In this document: one piece after another, positions 15,931-25,393 of the stretch
How the letters are laid out: the number at the start of each line of letters is the position of its first letter
Position numbering within the stretch: the first letter of the stretch is position 1
Origin: Catellatospora sp. TT07R-123
Lineage (GTDB): Bacteria > Actinomycetota > Actinomycetes > Mycobacteriales > Micromonosporaceae
Length of the DNA: 64,000 nt
Reading direction: 5' to 3'
Assembly: GCF_018327705.1 (NCBI RefSeq)
Contig: NZ_BNEM01000002.1
Location: forward strand, 1,984,001 to 2,048,000
Program-made: the position numbers and the translations under genes
Notes under the pieces: model-generated
The model's database searches: none
What the model saw: only the letters and a program-made list of their open reading frames with translations
Told to the model about the DNA's origin: nothing

Positions 15931-16197
15931 TCACTCCGGCGGCGCGGCGCCCACGAGCACCTCGAACAGGCAGGCGCACGCGGCGGCCTCGGTGTCGAAG
16001 GACTCGCGCACCTCGTACCGGCCGCGGCCGTACGCGCCGATCTCCCAGCGCGGGCCCGCCTGCCGCAGGAACCAGCACTCGTCCGGCACCGGCACATGCT
16101 CATGCACCCCCGGAAGCTGGAACGACTCGGGCGGCTGCCCGGCCTCCAGCAGGGCCAGCGCCAGCTCGTGCCGATCCACGTCCACCCCCGTCGCCAC
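15931..16197 (-). CDS. small protein of unknown function
   Basis: I do not recognise this 88-residue product with certainty. It is soluble and acidic, has no signal peptide, and is rich in tryptophan and cysteine around VPDECWFLRQAG and RWEIGAYGRGRYEVR. This looks like a small beta-sheet protein ending in a helix. The start is a GTG at 16197. Codon use matches neighbouring genes. It lies upstream of argC in the same direction, with the ARG boxes in the 73-base gap. It is divergent from the ArsR-type gene, so it may share that control region. Confidence 0.6.
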   Translation of the reverse strand: MATGVDVDRHELALALLEAGQPPESFQLPGVHEHVPVPDECWFLRQAGPRWEIGAYGRGRYEVRESFDTEAAACACLFEVLVGAAPPE

Positions 16198-16277
16198 CGC
16201 CCGATCGAATCCCGCCTTCCAGCTTGTACTGGATGCCGGGCCCAGGTTGCCCGAACCAGGAGCGACGCGCCGGGAAA

Positions 16278-16337
16278 CTCCCCAACAACTCTTTGACAGT
16301 CGCCCGGCCCGCTCCTAGACTCCCCAACATGTCTTTG
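16278..16337 (+). promoter_or_regulatory. promoter with flanking direct repeats, leaderless start
   Basis: A consensus -35 TTGACA (16293-16298) and -10 TAGACT (16316-16321) are spaced 17 bases apart. The ATG of the regulator lies only 7 bases after the -10, so the transcript is expected to be leaderless. An 18-base direct repeat, CTCCCCAACANNTCTTTG, occurs at 16278-16295 (into the -35) and again at 16320-16337 (across the start codon), 42 bases or four helical turns apart. These are candidate autoregulatory operators. Confidence 0.7.
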
Positions 16338-16901
16338 GGAGACACGGACGACGTCTTCGACGAACCGTCCCTGCGCGAGGTCACCGAGGGGCTGCGGGCC
16401 TTCGCCCACCCCATCCGGCTGCGCATGCTGTCCCTGCTCACCGGCGCGGCGATGAGCGCCGCCGAGGTCGCCCGCGAGCTGGACATCACGCATGCCAACG
16501 CCAGTTACCACCTGCGGTTGCTGCTTGCCAGCGGCACCATCACCACCGCCGGGGAGGAGCAGGTGCGCGGCGGCCGCGCCAAGCGCTACCGGTACGACCA
16601 CGACCACGAGCTGAACAGGCCTCCCGGCCGGCCCGACCGAGCGCCCGACCCCGACGGCGCCCGGCTGGTCTACGCCGCGCTCGCCGCCGAGCTGCAACGC
16701 CGCGCCCGCGCCATGATCCCCGGCGGAGCCAACTTCCTCACCGACGCCGAGTTGTGGGTCGACCCCGACCAGTGGCGCGAGATCCGCGACCGCGTCGCCG
16801 CGGCCGCCGACGACCTGCACCGTATCGCCCAACGCCCCCACACCCCCGGGACGCTGCACGTCAGCGCCACGATCGCCCTGTTCCGGATGGAAGACCGATG
16901 A
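16329..16901 (+). CDS. ArsR-type winged-helix transcriptional regulator
   Basis: The 190-residue protein has an N-terminal winged helix (about residues 15-95) containing AHPIRLRMLSLL, MSAAEVARELDITHANASYHLRLL as recognition region, and a basic wing GGRAKRYRY. There are no clustered cysteines, so metal sensing is not indicated. The C-terminal half may bind a small molecule. The stop codon overlaps the ATG of the MFS gene (ATGA), the typical regulator-exporter pair. Autoregulation is suggested by the direct repeats over its promoter. The ligand is unknown. Confidence 0.88.
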   Translation: MSLGDTDDVFDEPSLREVTEGLRAFAHPIRLRMLSLLTGAAMSAAEVARELDITHANASYHLRLLLASGTITTAGEEQVRGGRAKRYRYDHDHELNRPPGRPDRAPDPDGARLVYAALAAELQRRARAMIPGGANFLTDAELWVDPDQWREIRDRVAAAADDLHRIAQRPHTPGTLHVSATIALFRMEDR

Positions 16902-18151
16902 CCCTGGCCGCCGCGCTGTCACCCCTGCGCCACTCCGCCTTCCGCAACCTCGCCCTCGGCCGCCTGATCAGCCTGCTCGGCAACGCCGTCGCGCCGATCG
17001 CGCTCGCCTTCGCCGTGCTCGACCTGACCCACTCGGCCAGCGACCTGGGCCTGGTCGTCGGCGCCCGCTCGCTGACCAACGTCGCGTTCGTGCTGTTCGG
17101 CGGCGTCATCGCCGACCGCCTGCCCCGCCACCTGGTCATGGTCGGCTCCAGCCTGATGGCGGCCGCGACCCAGACCGCCGTCGCCGCACTCGTCCTCACC
17201 GGTTCGGCCACCGTGCCGCTGCTGATGGCACTGAGCGCGGTCAACGGCATGGTCAGCGCGTTCTCGCTGCCCGCCACCGCCGCCCTGATGCCGCAGACCG
17301 TCCCCGGCGACCTGCTCCAGCAGGCCAACGCGCTCAACCGGCTGGCCGGCAACGGCGCGATGATCGGCGGCGCCGCGCTCGGCGGGGCACTGGTCGCCAC
17401 CGCCGGGCCCGGCTGGGGCCTGGTCGCCGACGCGGCCACGTTCGCCGTCAGCGCCCTGTTCTTCGCCCTGGTCCGCGTCACCGACGTACGCGACCGCACC
17501 GCGCCCCGCGACGGCGTCCTCGCCGAGCTGCGGGTCGGCTGGACCGAGTTCACCTCGCGCAGCTGGGTGTGGATCATCGTGCTGGCGTTCATGGTGCTCA
17601 ACGCGACCTGGGTCGGCGGTTTCTACGTGCTCGGCCCGGTCGTCGCGGACGGCACCGTCGGGCGCTCCGGGTGGGGCGTGGTGCTGGCCACCGTGACCGC
17701 GGGCATGGTCGCCGGGGCGCTGGTCGCGCTGCGGCTCAAGCTGCGGCGGCCGCTGCTGGTCGGATGCGTGTGCATGCTCGCCGAGGTGGTGTTCCTGGTG
17801 GCACTGGCCGAGTGGCCCGGGTCGCTGGCGGCGCTGGTCGTGGTCGGGTTCCTCAGCGGGGCGGCGGTGGAGCAGTTCAGCATCGCCTGGGACATGTCCC
17901 TCCAGCAGCACATCCCGGCGGACCGGCTGGCGCGGGTGTACGCGTACGACATCCTCGGCTCGATCCTGGCGGTGCCGCTGGGGCAGATCGCGGCCGGACC
18001 GGCCGCCGCGGCGATCGGCACGTCGAACGCGCTGCTGGCGGCGGCGGGGATCAACGCGGTGGTGGTGCTGGCGATGATCGCGTCACGCGGGGTACGCAGC
18101 CTGCACGGCCCCGCCCCCGCACCCGCCACCCCTGACCCGGTCACCGCGTAA
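16898..18151 (+). CDS. major facilitator superfamily exporter
   Basis: A 417-residue membrane protein with about 12 hydrophobic segments and the loop motif GGVIADRLPRH after the second segment, as in drug:proton antiporters and the EntS-like group. It is translated from an ATG overlapping the regulator stop. The job suggested by context is export of a toxic or signalling small molecule sensed by the regulator; the substrate is not deducible. It is convergent with the RibD-like gene, with PAL-1 copy b in the 92-base space between the stop codons. Confidence 0.9.
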   Translation: MTLAAALSPLRHSAFRNLALGRLISLLGNAVAPIALAFAVLDLTHSASDLGLVVGARSLTNVAFVLFGGVIADRLPRHLVMVGSSLMAAATQTAVAALVLTGSATVPLLMALSAVNGMVSAFSLPATAALMPQTVPGDLLQQANALNRLAGNGAMIGGAALGGALVATAGPGWGLVADAATFAVSALFFALVRVTDVRDRTAPRDGVLAELRVGWTEFTSRSWVWIIVLAFMVLNATWVGGFYVLGPVVADGTVGRSGWGVVLATVTAGMVAGALVALRLKLRRPLLVGCVCMLAEVVFLVALAEWPGSLAALVVVGFLSGAAVEQFSIAWDMSLQQHIPADRLARVYAYDILGSILAVPLGQIAAGPAAAAIGTSNALLAAAGINAVVVLAMIASRGVRSLHGPAPAPATPDPVTA

Positions 18152-18181
18152 CCCACGCGGCCGCGCCGACCGACGCTTCTT

Positions 18182-18248
18182 CATAAACGTTGGCCTATCT
18201 CATCGACTGGACGTAGATCAAAGTCGATGAGATAGGCCAACGTTTATG
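18182..18248. repeat. PAL-1 inverted repeat, copy b (perfect)
   Basis: Two perfectly complementary 25-base arms (18182-18206 and 18224-18248) enclose a 17-base loop beginning CTGG and ending AAAG. This is the best-preserved copy. It lies between convergent genes. The TAA stop codon of the RibD-like gene (18244-18246) is part of the right arm. Confidence 0.95.
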
Positions 18249-18951
18249 GGCGGCGGTAGCGCAGGAACAGGTGGGTGCCGTCGGTGAGGGTGTGGGCCAG
18301 TTCCAGGCGGCGCGGCGCCGTCCCCGACTCCCCCGCCACGATCCGCGACGCCCCCGGCCCCGCCAGCACGGGGCTCACCGTCAGGCACACCTCGTCCAGC
18401 AGATCCGCCGCCGCGAACTGCCCCGCCAGCCTCGGCCCGCCCTCGCAGAGCACCTGCGCCAGCCCGTACCCCCGAAGCCCTGCCACCATCGCCGCCGGTC
18501 CGTCGGCCCGCACCACGTCGGCGGCCTCCGCGAACGCCGCGGGGACCACAGCCTCGGCGGAGGTGACCAGCAGCGGCCGCACCGGGGACGTGGTCAGCAC
18601 GGCCGGGTCCAGGTCGAGGCGGCCGCTGACGACCGCCAGCCGCGGATGCGGCGCCAGCCCGGCCGCCTCCCGCAGCGCGACCAGGGCGTCGCCGATCAGC
18701 GCTCCGGTGTACCCCTCGGCGCGGATCGTCCCCGCCCCCACCAGCACCACGTCGGCCTGCGCCCGCAGCAGCCCCAGCAGCGCCTGGTCGGCCGGACTGC
18801 CGAGCCCGCCGGAGCGCCCGTCCACGGTCGCCGCGCCGTCCAGCGACGACACCATGTTGAGCCGGACCACCGGCTGCCCGCCGCGCGGATAGGCCGCGAG
18901 CAGCCCCCGCTGGTCCAGCTCCTCCTCCGGTACGGGCCACAGCCTGCGCAT
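18244..18951 (-). CDS. RibD C-terminal-like (pyrimidine/dihydrofolate) reductase
   Basis: The 235 residues match the NADPH-dependent reductase domain of RibD without the deaminase domain: LNMVSSLDG (31-39), VGAGTIRAEGY (71-81) and a late LCEGGPRLAG glycine loop. A full ribD lies elsewhere (32616-33704), so this is a paralogue. The related Mycobacterium tuberculosis protein Rv2671 has been shown to act as a dihydrofolate-reductase analogue. The ATG at 18951 is preferred because GAGGA lies just upstream; a GTG at 18963 overlapping the previous stop lacks such a site. Its partner upstream is a dihydropteroate-synthase-like gene, which suggests pterin or folate chemistry, not riboflavin. The stop codon lies inside PAL-1 copy b. 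Confidence 0.85.
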   Translation of the reverse strand: MRRLWPVPEEELDQRGLLAAYPRGGQPVVRLNMVSSLDGAATVDGRSGGLGSPADQALLGLLRAQADVVLVGAGTIRAEGYTGALIGDALVALREAAGLAPHPRLAVVSGRLDLDPAVLTTSPVRPLLVTSAEAVVPAAFAEAADVVRADGPAAMVAGLRGYGLAQVLCEGGPRLAGQFAAADLLDEVCLTVSPVLAGPGASRIVAGESGTAPRRLELAHTLTDGTHLFLRYRRP

Positions 18952-18959
18952 CGACGTCC

Positions 18960-19850
18960 TCACATGTTGTGCACGGTGTACGCCGGCGCCCGCCAGCCCA
19001 TGATCGCCTCGGTCATGCGCACCGCGTCGACGGACTCGGGGATGTTGTGCATGCGCACGATGCGGGCGCCCTCCATGACGCAGACGACCGCGGCCGCGAG
19101 GCTGCCGGACAGGCGCTGCTCGCGGGGGCGGTTCAGCGTCTCGCCCACGAAGTCCTTGTTCGACACCGCGGCCAGGCACGGGTAGCCGATCGAGGTGATC
19201 TCCGACATGCGCCGGGTCAGTTCGAGGGTGTGGAAGGTGTTCTTGTTCAGGTCGTGGCCCGGGTCGATGACGATCTGCTCGGGCCGTACCCCCCGGTCCA
19301 GGGCGACCTGGACGCGGGCCCGCAGGAACGCGGCGATGTCGCCCGCGACGTCGGCGTACTGCGGCTTCGGGAAGTGGGTGCGCGGCTTGGCCAGGCTGTG
19401 CGTGATGATCAGCTGGGTGCCGGGGCGCTGGGCGACCAGGTCGGCCAGCGCCGGGTCGTGCAGGCCGGTGGTGTCGTTGACGACGTGCGCGCCCGCCTCC
19501 AGGCACGCCTGCGCGACGTCGGCGCGGAACGTGTCCACGCTGATCACCAGGTGCGGGTGCCGCGCGACGGCGGCCTGCACCACCGGCAGCACCCGCGACA
19601 GCTCCTGCTCGGCGGGCAGCTCGCCGTCGTTGGGCGAGAACTTCACCCCGCCGATGTCGATCCAGTCCGCGCCGGCGGCGGCCGCGGCATCGACTGCCGC
19701 GACCGCCTTGTCCAGCGCGTACGTGGCCCCCTGGTCGTAGAACGAGTCAGGGGTCCGGTTCACCACCGCCATGACCGCGACCTCGCGGTCGAAGTCGAAC
19801 TCGCGTCCGGCGATGACCCGCTTCGGGGCGATCAGTTCGGGGATGAACAT
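18960..19850 (-). CDS. divergent dihydropteroate-synthase-like protein
   Basis: A 296-residue TIM-barrel protein of the pterin-binding family. It keeps NRTPDSF (31-37), SVDTFRADV (104-112), VNDTTG (124-129) and DPGHDLNKN (196-204). It departs from true FolP at key sites: the loop normally reading DxGGESTRPG is DIGGVKFSPNDG (65-76), and the usual MHM segment is THSLAK (150-155). The p-aminobenzoate/sulfonamide loop is therefore not canonical, and normal dihydropteroate synthesis is doubtful. The ATG shares a base with the pheT stop (TGATG), so it is coupled to pheST translation. It is followed by the RibD/DHFR-like reductase 8 bases later. Confidence 0.85.
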   Translation of the reverse strand: MFIPELIAPKRVIAGREFDFDREVAVMAVVNRTPDSFYDQGATYALDKAVAAVDAAAAAGADWIDIGGVKFSPNDGELPAEQELSRVLPVVQAAVARHPHLVISVDTFRADVAQACLEAGAHVVNDTTGLHDPALADLVAQRPGTQLIITHSLAKPRTHFPKPQYADVAGDIAAFLRARVQVALDRGVRPEQIVIDPGHDLNKNTFHTLELTRRMSEITSIGYPCLAAVSNKDFVGETLNRPREQRLSGSLAAAVVCVMEGARIVRMHNIPESVDAVRMTEAIMGWRAPAYTVHNM

Positions 19851-22330
19851 CAGGCGCCGCGCAGCACCGCGCCGAACCGCTCGGCCGTGACCGCCACGGC
19901 GGCGTCGCGCGCGGCGACGGCCTCCTCGACGGTCAGCGTCCGGTCCGGCGCCCGGAAGGTCAGCTTGTACGCCAGGGACCGCTGGTCGGCCCCGAGCTGC
20001 TCCGACGTGTACACGTCGAACAGCCGCACCGACTCCAGCAGCGGACCGGCGCCCTCGGTCAGCGCCGCCTCGACCTGCGCCGCAGGCACCGAGGCCGACA
20101 GCACCAGCGCCACGTCGATCAGCGCGGGCGGGTACGTCGAGAACACCGGCGGCGGGGTCGTGCCCGGCAGCGGCACCGCGTCCAGGTCCAGCTCCATCGC
20201 GCAGGCCCGCTTGGGCAGGTCCAGCGCGGTGCACACGGCCGGGTGCAGCTCGCCCGCGTGGCCGACCACGACACCGTCCACGGCGATCGCGGCGCAGCGG
20301 CCCGGGTGCCACGGCGCCTTCTCGGCGGCGGCGACCGTCACCGACGCGGCGGGCACCGCGGCGGCCGACAGCACGTCGCGCGCGGCCTGCACGGCGTCGG
20401 ACCACGACGCCGCCCGGCCCGCGCCCCACCAGCCGGAACGCTCGAACTCGCCGCACAGCACCGCGGCGACGCGCCACGGCTGGGCGGGGACGCTGGCGTT
20501 GGCCTTCTCCCACAGCGCGGGGTCGGGCCGCCCGGCCACGCCCAGCACCGGCGGGACGCCGGCCGACAGGTCGGGCAGGAAGACCAGGCCCTGCTCGTAC
20601 AGGGCGAGGTCGCGCTGACCGCGGCCGACGTTGCGCCGCAGCGCCGCCAGCAGCGGGGGCAGCAGACTGGTCCGCATCAGCGGTTCCTCGTCCGACAGCG
20701 GGTTGGCCAGCTTCACGCCGTCCGTGGGCAGGCCCAGGGTCGCCAGCACCGAGGCGGAGACGAACGGGTACGACAGCACCTCGACGTACCCCTGCTCGGC
20801 CAGCGCCCGGCCCACGGTCCGCTTGCGCCGCTGCGACGGGGTGAGGCCGTTGCCGGGCGGGGCGATCGGCAGCGTGCTGGGCACGTTCTCGAACCCGTCC
20901 AGGCGCACCACCTCCTCGACCAGGTCCGCGGTCTCGCGCAGGTCGGGGCGCCACGACGGCGGGATGACGTCGACGTGGTCGTCGTACACGGCCGTGTCGC
21001 AGCCGATCTCGGTGAGCAGGTCGCCGACGCGGTCCACGGAGTAGTCCACGCCGATCAGGCGGCTGGCCCGGTCGCCGGGCATGGAGATCATGACCGGTGC
21101 GGGGACGTGGTCGATGTCGAGGACGTCGGCACCGGCCTGGCCGCCGCCGTGCTCGACCAGCAGCGACACCGCGCGCTCGATCGCGACCAGGCACAGCTGC
21201 CGGTCGACGCCGCGCTCCCAGCGCTTGGCCGCCTCGCTGAACAGCCTGTGCCGCCGCGCGGTCCGGCCGACCATCGTCGGGTCCCAGTGCGCGGCCTCGA
21301 ACAGCACGTTGGCCGTGCCGTCGACGACCTCGGAGGTCTGCCCGCCCATGACGGCGGCCAGCGACACGGGCCCCGTGTCGTCGCAGATCACCATGTCCTC
21401 GGCGGAGAGGACGCGGGCCTGGCCGTCGAGCGTGGTCAGCTTCTCGCCCTCGGTGGCGCGGCGCACGACGAGGCCGCCGGTGATCCGGTCGGCGTCGAAG
21501 GCGTGCATCGGCTGGCCCAGCTCCAGCATCACGTAGTTGGTGATGTCGATCGCCAGGCCGAGGGTGCGGACGCCCGCGGTGAGCAGCCGCTTGGCCATCC
21601 AGGCCGGGGTCGGCGCGGCCGGGTCGATGCCGCGCACCTGGCGGGCGGCGAACCGGTCGCAGCCCTCGGTGTCGAGCACCGTCACCGGCCAGGCCGGGGT
21701 CGCGGTGGCACCGGGCGCGGCGCCCAGGCCCGGGTCGCGGAACGGCACCTTGAAGGCGTGCGCCAGCTCGCGGGCCAGGCCGCGCACCGACATCTGGTAG
21801 CCGCGGTCGGGGGTGACCGTGACGTGCACCTCGATGTCGTCCAGGCCGACGACCGCGCGGGCGTCGTCGCCGACCGCCGCGTCGACCGAGGTCGGCAGGA
21901 TGATGATGCCGTCGTGGTCGCCGGACAGGCCCAGCTCCGCGGCGGAGCAGATCATGCCGTGCGAGTTGCGGCCGTACGTCTTGCGCGCGCCGATCTCGAA
22001 CCCGCCGGGCAGCACGCCGCCGGGCAGGATCACCACGACGAGGTCGCCCTCGGCGAAGTTGCGGGCACCGCAGATGATCTCCTGCGGTGCGCCGGTGCCG
22101 TTGGCCTGGCCGACGTCGACGGTGCAGAACCGGATCGGCTTCTTGAACCCGGTCAGCTCCTCGACGGTCAGCACCTTGCCGACCACGAGCGAGCCCTGCA
22201 CCGAGTGCCGCTGGTCGTGGATCTCCTCGACCTCGATGCCGAGGTTGTTGAGCGCGAGGTCGAGGTCCGCCGCGGTGAGGTCGGCGGGCAGATCGACATA
22301 CTCCCGCAGCCAGGAAAGACCAACCTTCAT
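19850..22330 (-). CDS. pheT: phenylalanyl-tRNA synthetase beta subunit
   Basis: Large subunit of the alpha2-beta2 enzyme charging tRNA-Phe. The 826 residues run from an N-terminal tRNA-binding OB domain (about 40-155, with VVGKVLTVEELTG) through B3/B4 editing and B5 domains to a C-terminal anticodon-binding FDX-ACB domain (about 735-826). The ATG at 22330 gives the normal start MKVGLSWLREYVDLP and is preceded by GAGGT. This ATG overlaps the stop of a 21-codon ORF that links it to pheS. Confidence 0.97.
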   Translation of the reverse strand: MKVGLSWLREYVDLPADLTAADLDLALNNLGIEVEEIHDQRHSVQGSLVVGKVLTVEELTGFKKPIRFCTVDVGQANGTGAPQEIICGARNFAEGDLVVVILPGGVLPGGFEIGARKTYGRNSHGMICSAAELGLSGDHDGIIILPTSVDAAVGDDARAVVGLDDIEVHVTVTPDRGYQMSVRGLARELAHAFKVPFRDPGLGAAPGATATPAWPVTVLDTEGCDRFAARQVRGIDPAAPTPAWMAKRLLTAGVRTLGLAIDITNYVMLELGQPMHAFDADRITGGLVVRRATEGEKLTTLDGQARVLSAEDMVICDDTGPVSLAAVMGGQTSEVVDGTANVLFEAAHWDPTMVGRTARRHRLFSEAAKRWERGVDRQLCLVAIERAVSLLVEHGGGQAGADVLDIDHVPAPVMISMPGDRASRLIGVDYSVDRVGDLLTEIGCDTAVYDDHVDVIPPSWRPDLRETADLVEEVVRLDGFENVPSTLPIAPPGNGLTPSQRRKRTVGRALAEQGYVEVLSYPFVSASVLATLGLPTDGVKLANPLSDEEPLMRTSLLPPLLAALRRNVGRGQRDLALYEQGLVFLPDLSAGVPPVLGVAGRPDPALWEKANASVPAQPWRVAAVLCGEFERSGWWGAGRAASWSDAVQAARDVLSAAAVPAASVTVAAAEKAPWHPGRCAAIAVDGVVVGHAGELHPAVCTALDLPKRACAMELDLDAVPLPGTTPPPVFSTYPPALIDVALVLSASVPAAQVEAALTEGAGPLLESVRLFDVYTSEQLGADQRSLAYKLTFRAPDRTLTVEEAVAARDAAVAVTAERFGAVLRGA

Positions 22331-22391
22331 CGCGCACCTCGCGTCTCGTCGTGGTGGAGGGGCAGGCAGCGCGTAGCGCCGGTCACCTTCA

Positions 22392-22392
<1 letters not shown>
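22327..22392 (-). CDS. 21-codon ORF coupled between pheS and pheT
   Basis: Minus strand, MKVTGATRCLPLHHDETRGAR. Its ATG shares a base with the pheS stop (TGATG), and its TGA overlaps the pheT ATG (ATGA). A strong GGAGGTG lies 6 bases before its ATG. Its first codons, ATGAAGGT, repeat those of pheT. Function is unknown; it may simply carry ribosomes across a gap that would otherwise uncouple the two subunits. It could also be a duplicated pheT start. Translation is untested. Confidence 0.45.
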
Positions 22393-23525
<1,133 letters not shown>

Positions 23526-23742
23526 TCAGCCACGACGCGCGCGGCTTCGCCGCAGCCCACCGGTGCGGATCTCAGGAGGAGAGGAGCTGAGCGCAGTCAG
23601 TCCCGCCGCCCGCCACCGGCGGGCCGACTAAAGGAGAGGCGCTCTGTCACGCCCCACACGATACCGCCCGCCGCGCGCCGCGCGCACCCGCCTTCGCGCC
23701 CCGCCCTCGCCGCCCCGCGCCCCCGCCCCCGCCGGGTGGGGC

Positions 23743-23808
23743 GGTGCAGTTTCGGGGAAAGTGCTGGAATTTTGGCCGGGATTCGTGCAGTTTCCCCGAA
23801 ACTGCACC
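23743..23808. repeat. PAL-3 inverted repeat, copy a
   Basis: Perfect 18-base arms (23743-23760 and 23791-23808) with core GTGCAGTTTCGGGGAAA enclose a 30-base interior. The interior matches that of copy b at 41411-41438, including GTGCTGGA and GGATTCGTGCA. It lies 45 bases beyond the stop of the rRNA/tRNA methyltransferase gene. The rest of the 23484-23853 gap holds only short stems. Confidence 0.92.
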
Positions 23809-23853
23809 CACCCGCGGCCCCGCCCACGGCCGCACCCGCGGCCGCGGGCGGGG

Positions 23854-24666
23854 TCAGCGGCGGTGGGCGCGGGCCGAGGCGTAGAGGCAGACCGCGGCGG
23901 CGGCGGCGAGGTTCAGGCTCTCGGCACGGCCGTGGATCGGCACCCGGACGGCGGTGTCGGCGGCGTCGCGCAGCTCGTCGGGCAGGCCGTGGGCCTCGGA
24001 GCCGAACAGCCAGGCGGTGGGCGCGGCCAGCGAGCCGTCGTCGATCAGGTCGTCGAGGTCGGCGGCCCCGTAGCCGGAGGTGGCCAGGGTGCGCAGGCCC
24101 GCCCCGCGCAGCGCGGCCAGGGTGGCGGCGGCGTCGGGGGCGCGTACCACGTCGAGGTGGAACAGGCTGCCTGCCGAGGAGCGCACGCACTTGGGGTTGT
24201 ACGGGTCGACCGCGTCCCCGGCGAACACGACCGCGTCGGCTCCGGCGGCGTCGGCCGTACGCAGCACCGTGCCGGCGTTGCCGGGGTCGCGGATCTCGAC
24301 CGCCACCGCGACGAGCCTCGGCCGCTTGGCCAGCGCCGCGTCGAGGGGGATGTCGAGCAGGTCGCAGACTGCGACGACGCCCTGCGGCACCACGGTGTCG
24401 GCCAGGGCGTCCATCGCGTCGTCGGTGACGACGGAGAACGGCTCGCCGTGCAGCAGTTCGCGGTGGCGGGTGCGGCCGGACTCGGTGACGAACAGCTCGC
24501 GTACGGCACCGGCGGCCAGCGCCTCGCGGACCGCCTGCGGCCCCTCGGCCAGGAAACGCCCGGCCTTGTCCCGGTCGCGGCGGCGGTGCAGTTTGACCGC
24601 GGAAACGACCCGGGGAGTCCGCTGTGTGAACAGCGGATCCCCGGGTCGGAAGTGGTGCTGGGTCAC
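23854..24666 (-). CDS. TrmH/SpoU-family 2'-O-methyltransferase
   Basis: Methylates a ribose 2'-hydroxyl in rRNA or tRNA using S-adenosylmethionine; the exact target is not deducible. The 270 residues have an N-terminal substrate-binding domain and the knotted SPOUT domain with motif 1 NAGTVLRTADAAG, motif 2 WLFGSEAHGLP and motif 3 RVPIHGRAESLNLAAAAAV. The GTG at 24666 lies 5 bases after the rplT stop, giving VTQHHFRPGD; a later start is possible. This position, next to rplT and before pheS, is that of the actinobacterial tsnR-like gene. Thiostrepton-resistance activity should not be assumed. Confidence 0.92.
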   Translation of the reverse strand: MTQHHFRPGDPLFTQRTPRVVSAVKLHRRRDRDKAGRFLAEGPQAVREALAAGAVRELFVTESGRTRHRELLHGEPFSVVTDDAMDALADTVVPQGVVAVCDLLDIPLDAALAKRPRLVAVAVEIRDPGNAGTVLRTADAAGADAVVFAGDAVDPYNPKCVRSSAGSLFHLDVVRAPDAAATLAALRGAGLRTLATSGYGAADLDDLIDDGSLAAPTAWLFGSEAHGLPDELRDAADTAVRVPIHGRAESLNLAAAAAVCLYASARAHRR

Positions 24667-24671
24667 CGGGA

Positions 24672-25046
24672 TCAGGCGGCGGCCTGGGCCTCGGTCACGG
24701 CCTTCTTGGCGACCGCGACGATGCCGGCGAACGCCGCCTCGTCGTTGACGGCCAGGTCGGCGAGGATCTTGCGGTCCACCTCGACACCGGCGAGCTTGAG
24801 GCCCTGGATGAGGCGGTTGTAGGTCATGCCGTTGGCGCGAGCGCCCGCGTTGATGCGGGTGATCCACAGCTGCCGGAAGTCGCCCTTGCGGTCCTTGCGG
24901 TCCCGGTAGGCGTACTGCATCGAGTGGAGGATCTGCTCCTTCGCCTTGCGGTACAGGCGGGAGCGCTGGCCCCGGTAGCCGCTGGCGGCCTCGAGCAGGG
25001 TACGGCGCTTCTTCTGGGCGTTGACCGCCCGCTTGACGCGTGCCAT
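24672..25046 (-). CDS. rplT: 50S ribosomal protein L20
   Basis: Early-assembly protein of the large subunit. 124 residues, highly basic N-terminal half starting [14 protein letters not shown], with the conserved [15 protein letters not shown] and LWITRINA segments. It is third in the classical infC-rpmI-rplT operon. In other bacteria L20 represses this operon by binding its leader; a possible attenuator hairpin upstream of infC would be the place for such control here. Confidence 0.98.
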   Translation of the reverse strand: MARVKRAVNAQKKRRTLLEAASGYRGQRSRLYRKAKEQILHSMQYAYRDRKDRKGDFRQLWITRINAGARANGMTYNRLIQGLKLAGVEVDRKILADLAVNDEAAFAGIVAVAKKAVTEAQAAA

Positions 25047-25129
25047 TCGTCTTCTCCTTGGTAGGTCTGCGTGTGGAACCGGCGTGGGTCGGTGTCGCTA
25101 CCGGTTCCGCCCGTTTCGTTTGGCGCGCG

Positions 25130-25324
25130 TCAGCGGCCGAGCATCTTCTTGATGCGCTTGAGGTCGGGCTTGGCAACCTCAACCGTGCCGCTCAGGCTGC
25201 GGGTCTCCTTGGAGGCCTTGACCTCCAGGCGGTGGCGCAGGCCCGTCTGCTGGCGAACGATCTTGCCGGAGCCGGTCACACGGACCCGCTTGCCCATGCC
25301 AGTGTGGCTCTTCATCTTCGGCAT
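25130..25324 (-). CDS. rpmI: 50S ribosomal protein L35
   Basis: Small basic large-subunit protein of 64 residues starting MPKMKSHTGMGKRVRVTGSG, full length for the family. It lies between infC and rplT with short gaps (69 and 83 bases), as in nearly all bacteria. Confidence 0.98.
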   Translation of the reverse strand: MPKMKSHTGMGKRVRVTGSGKIVRQQTGLRHRLEVKASKETRSLSGTVEVAKPDLKRIKKMLGR

Positions 25325-25393
25325 CTCGAGGTTCTCCCCTGTTACTTAGTGGCCGCTCGGCGGGGGCCGGGCGGCTGGTGCCTCATCGAGGCG

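Noticed and set aside
18960-19850. Ordinary folP
   Set aside because: The p-aminobenzoate loop and the MHM segment differ from true dihydropteroate synthases, and no other folate genes (folE, folB, folK) adjoin.
23854-24666. Thiostrepton-resistance methyltransferase (tsnR) as a specific call
   Set aside because: Family motifs show a TrmH/SpoU enzyme but do not identify the target nucleotide.
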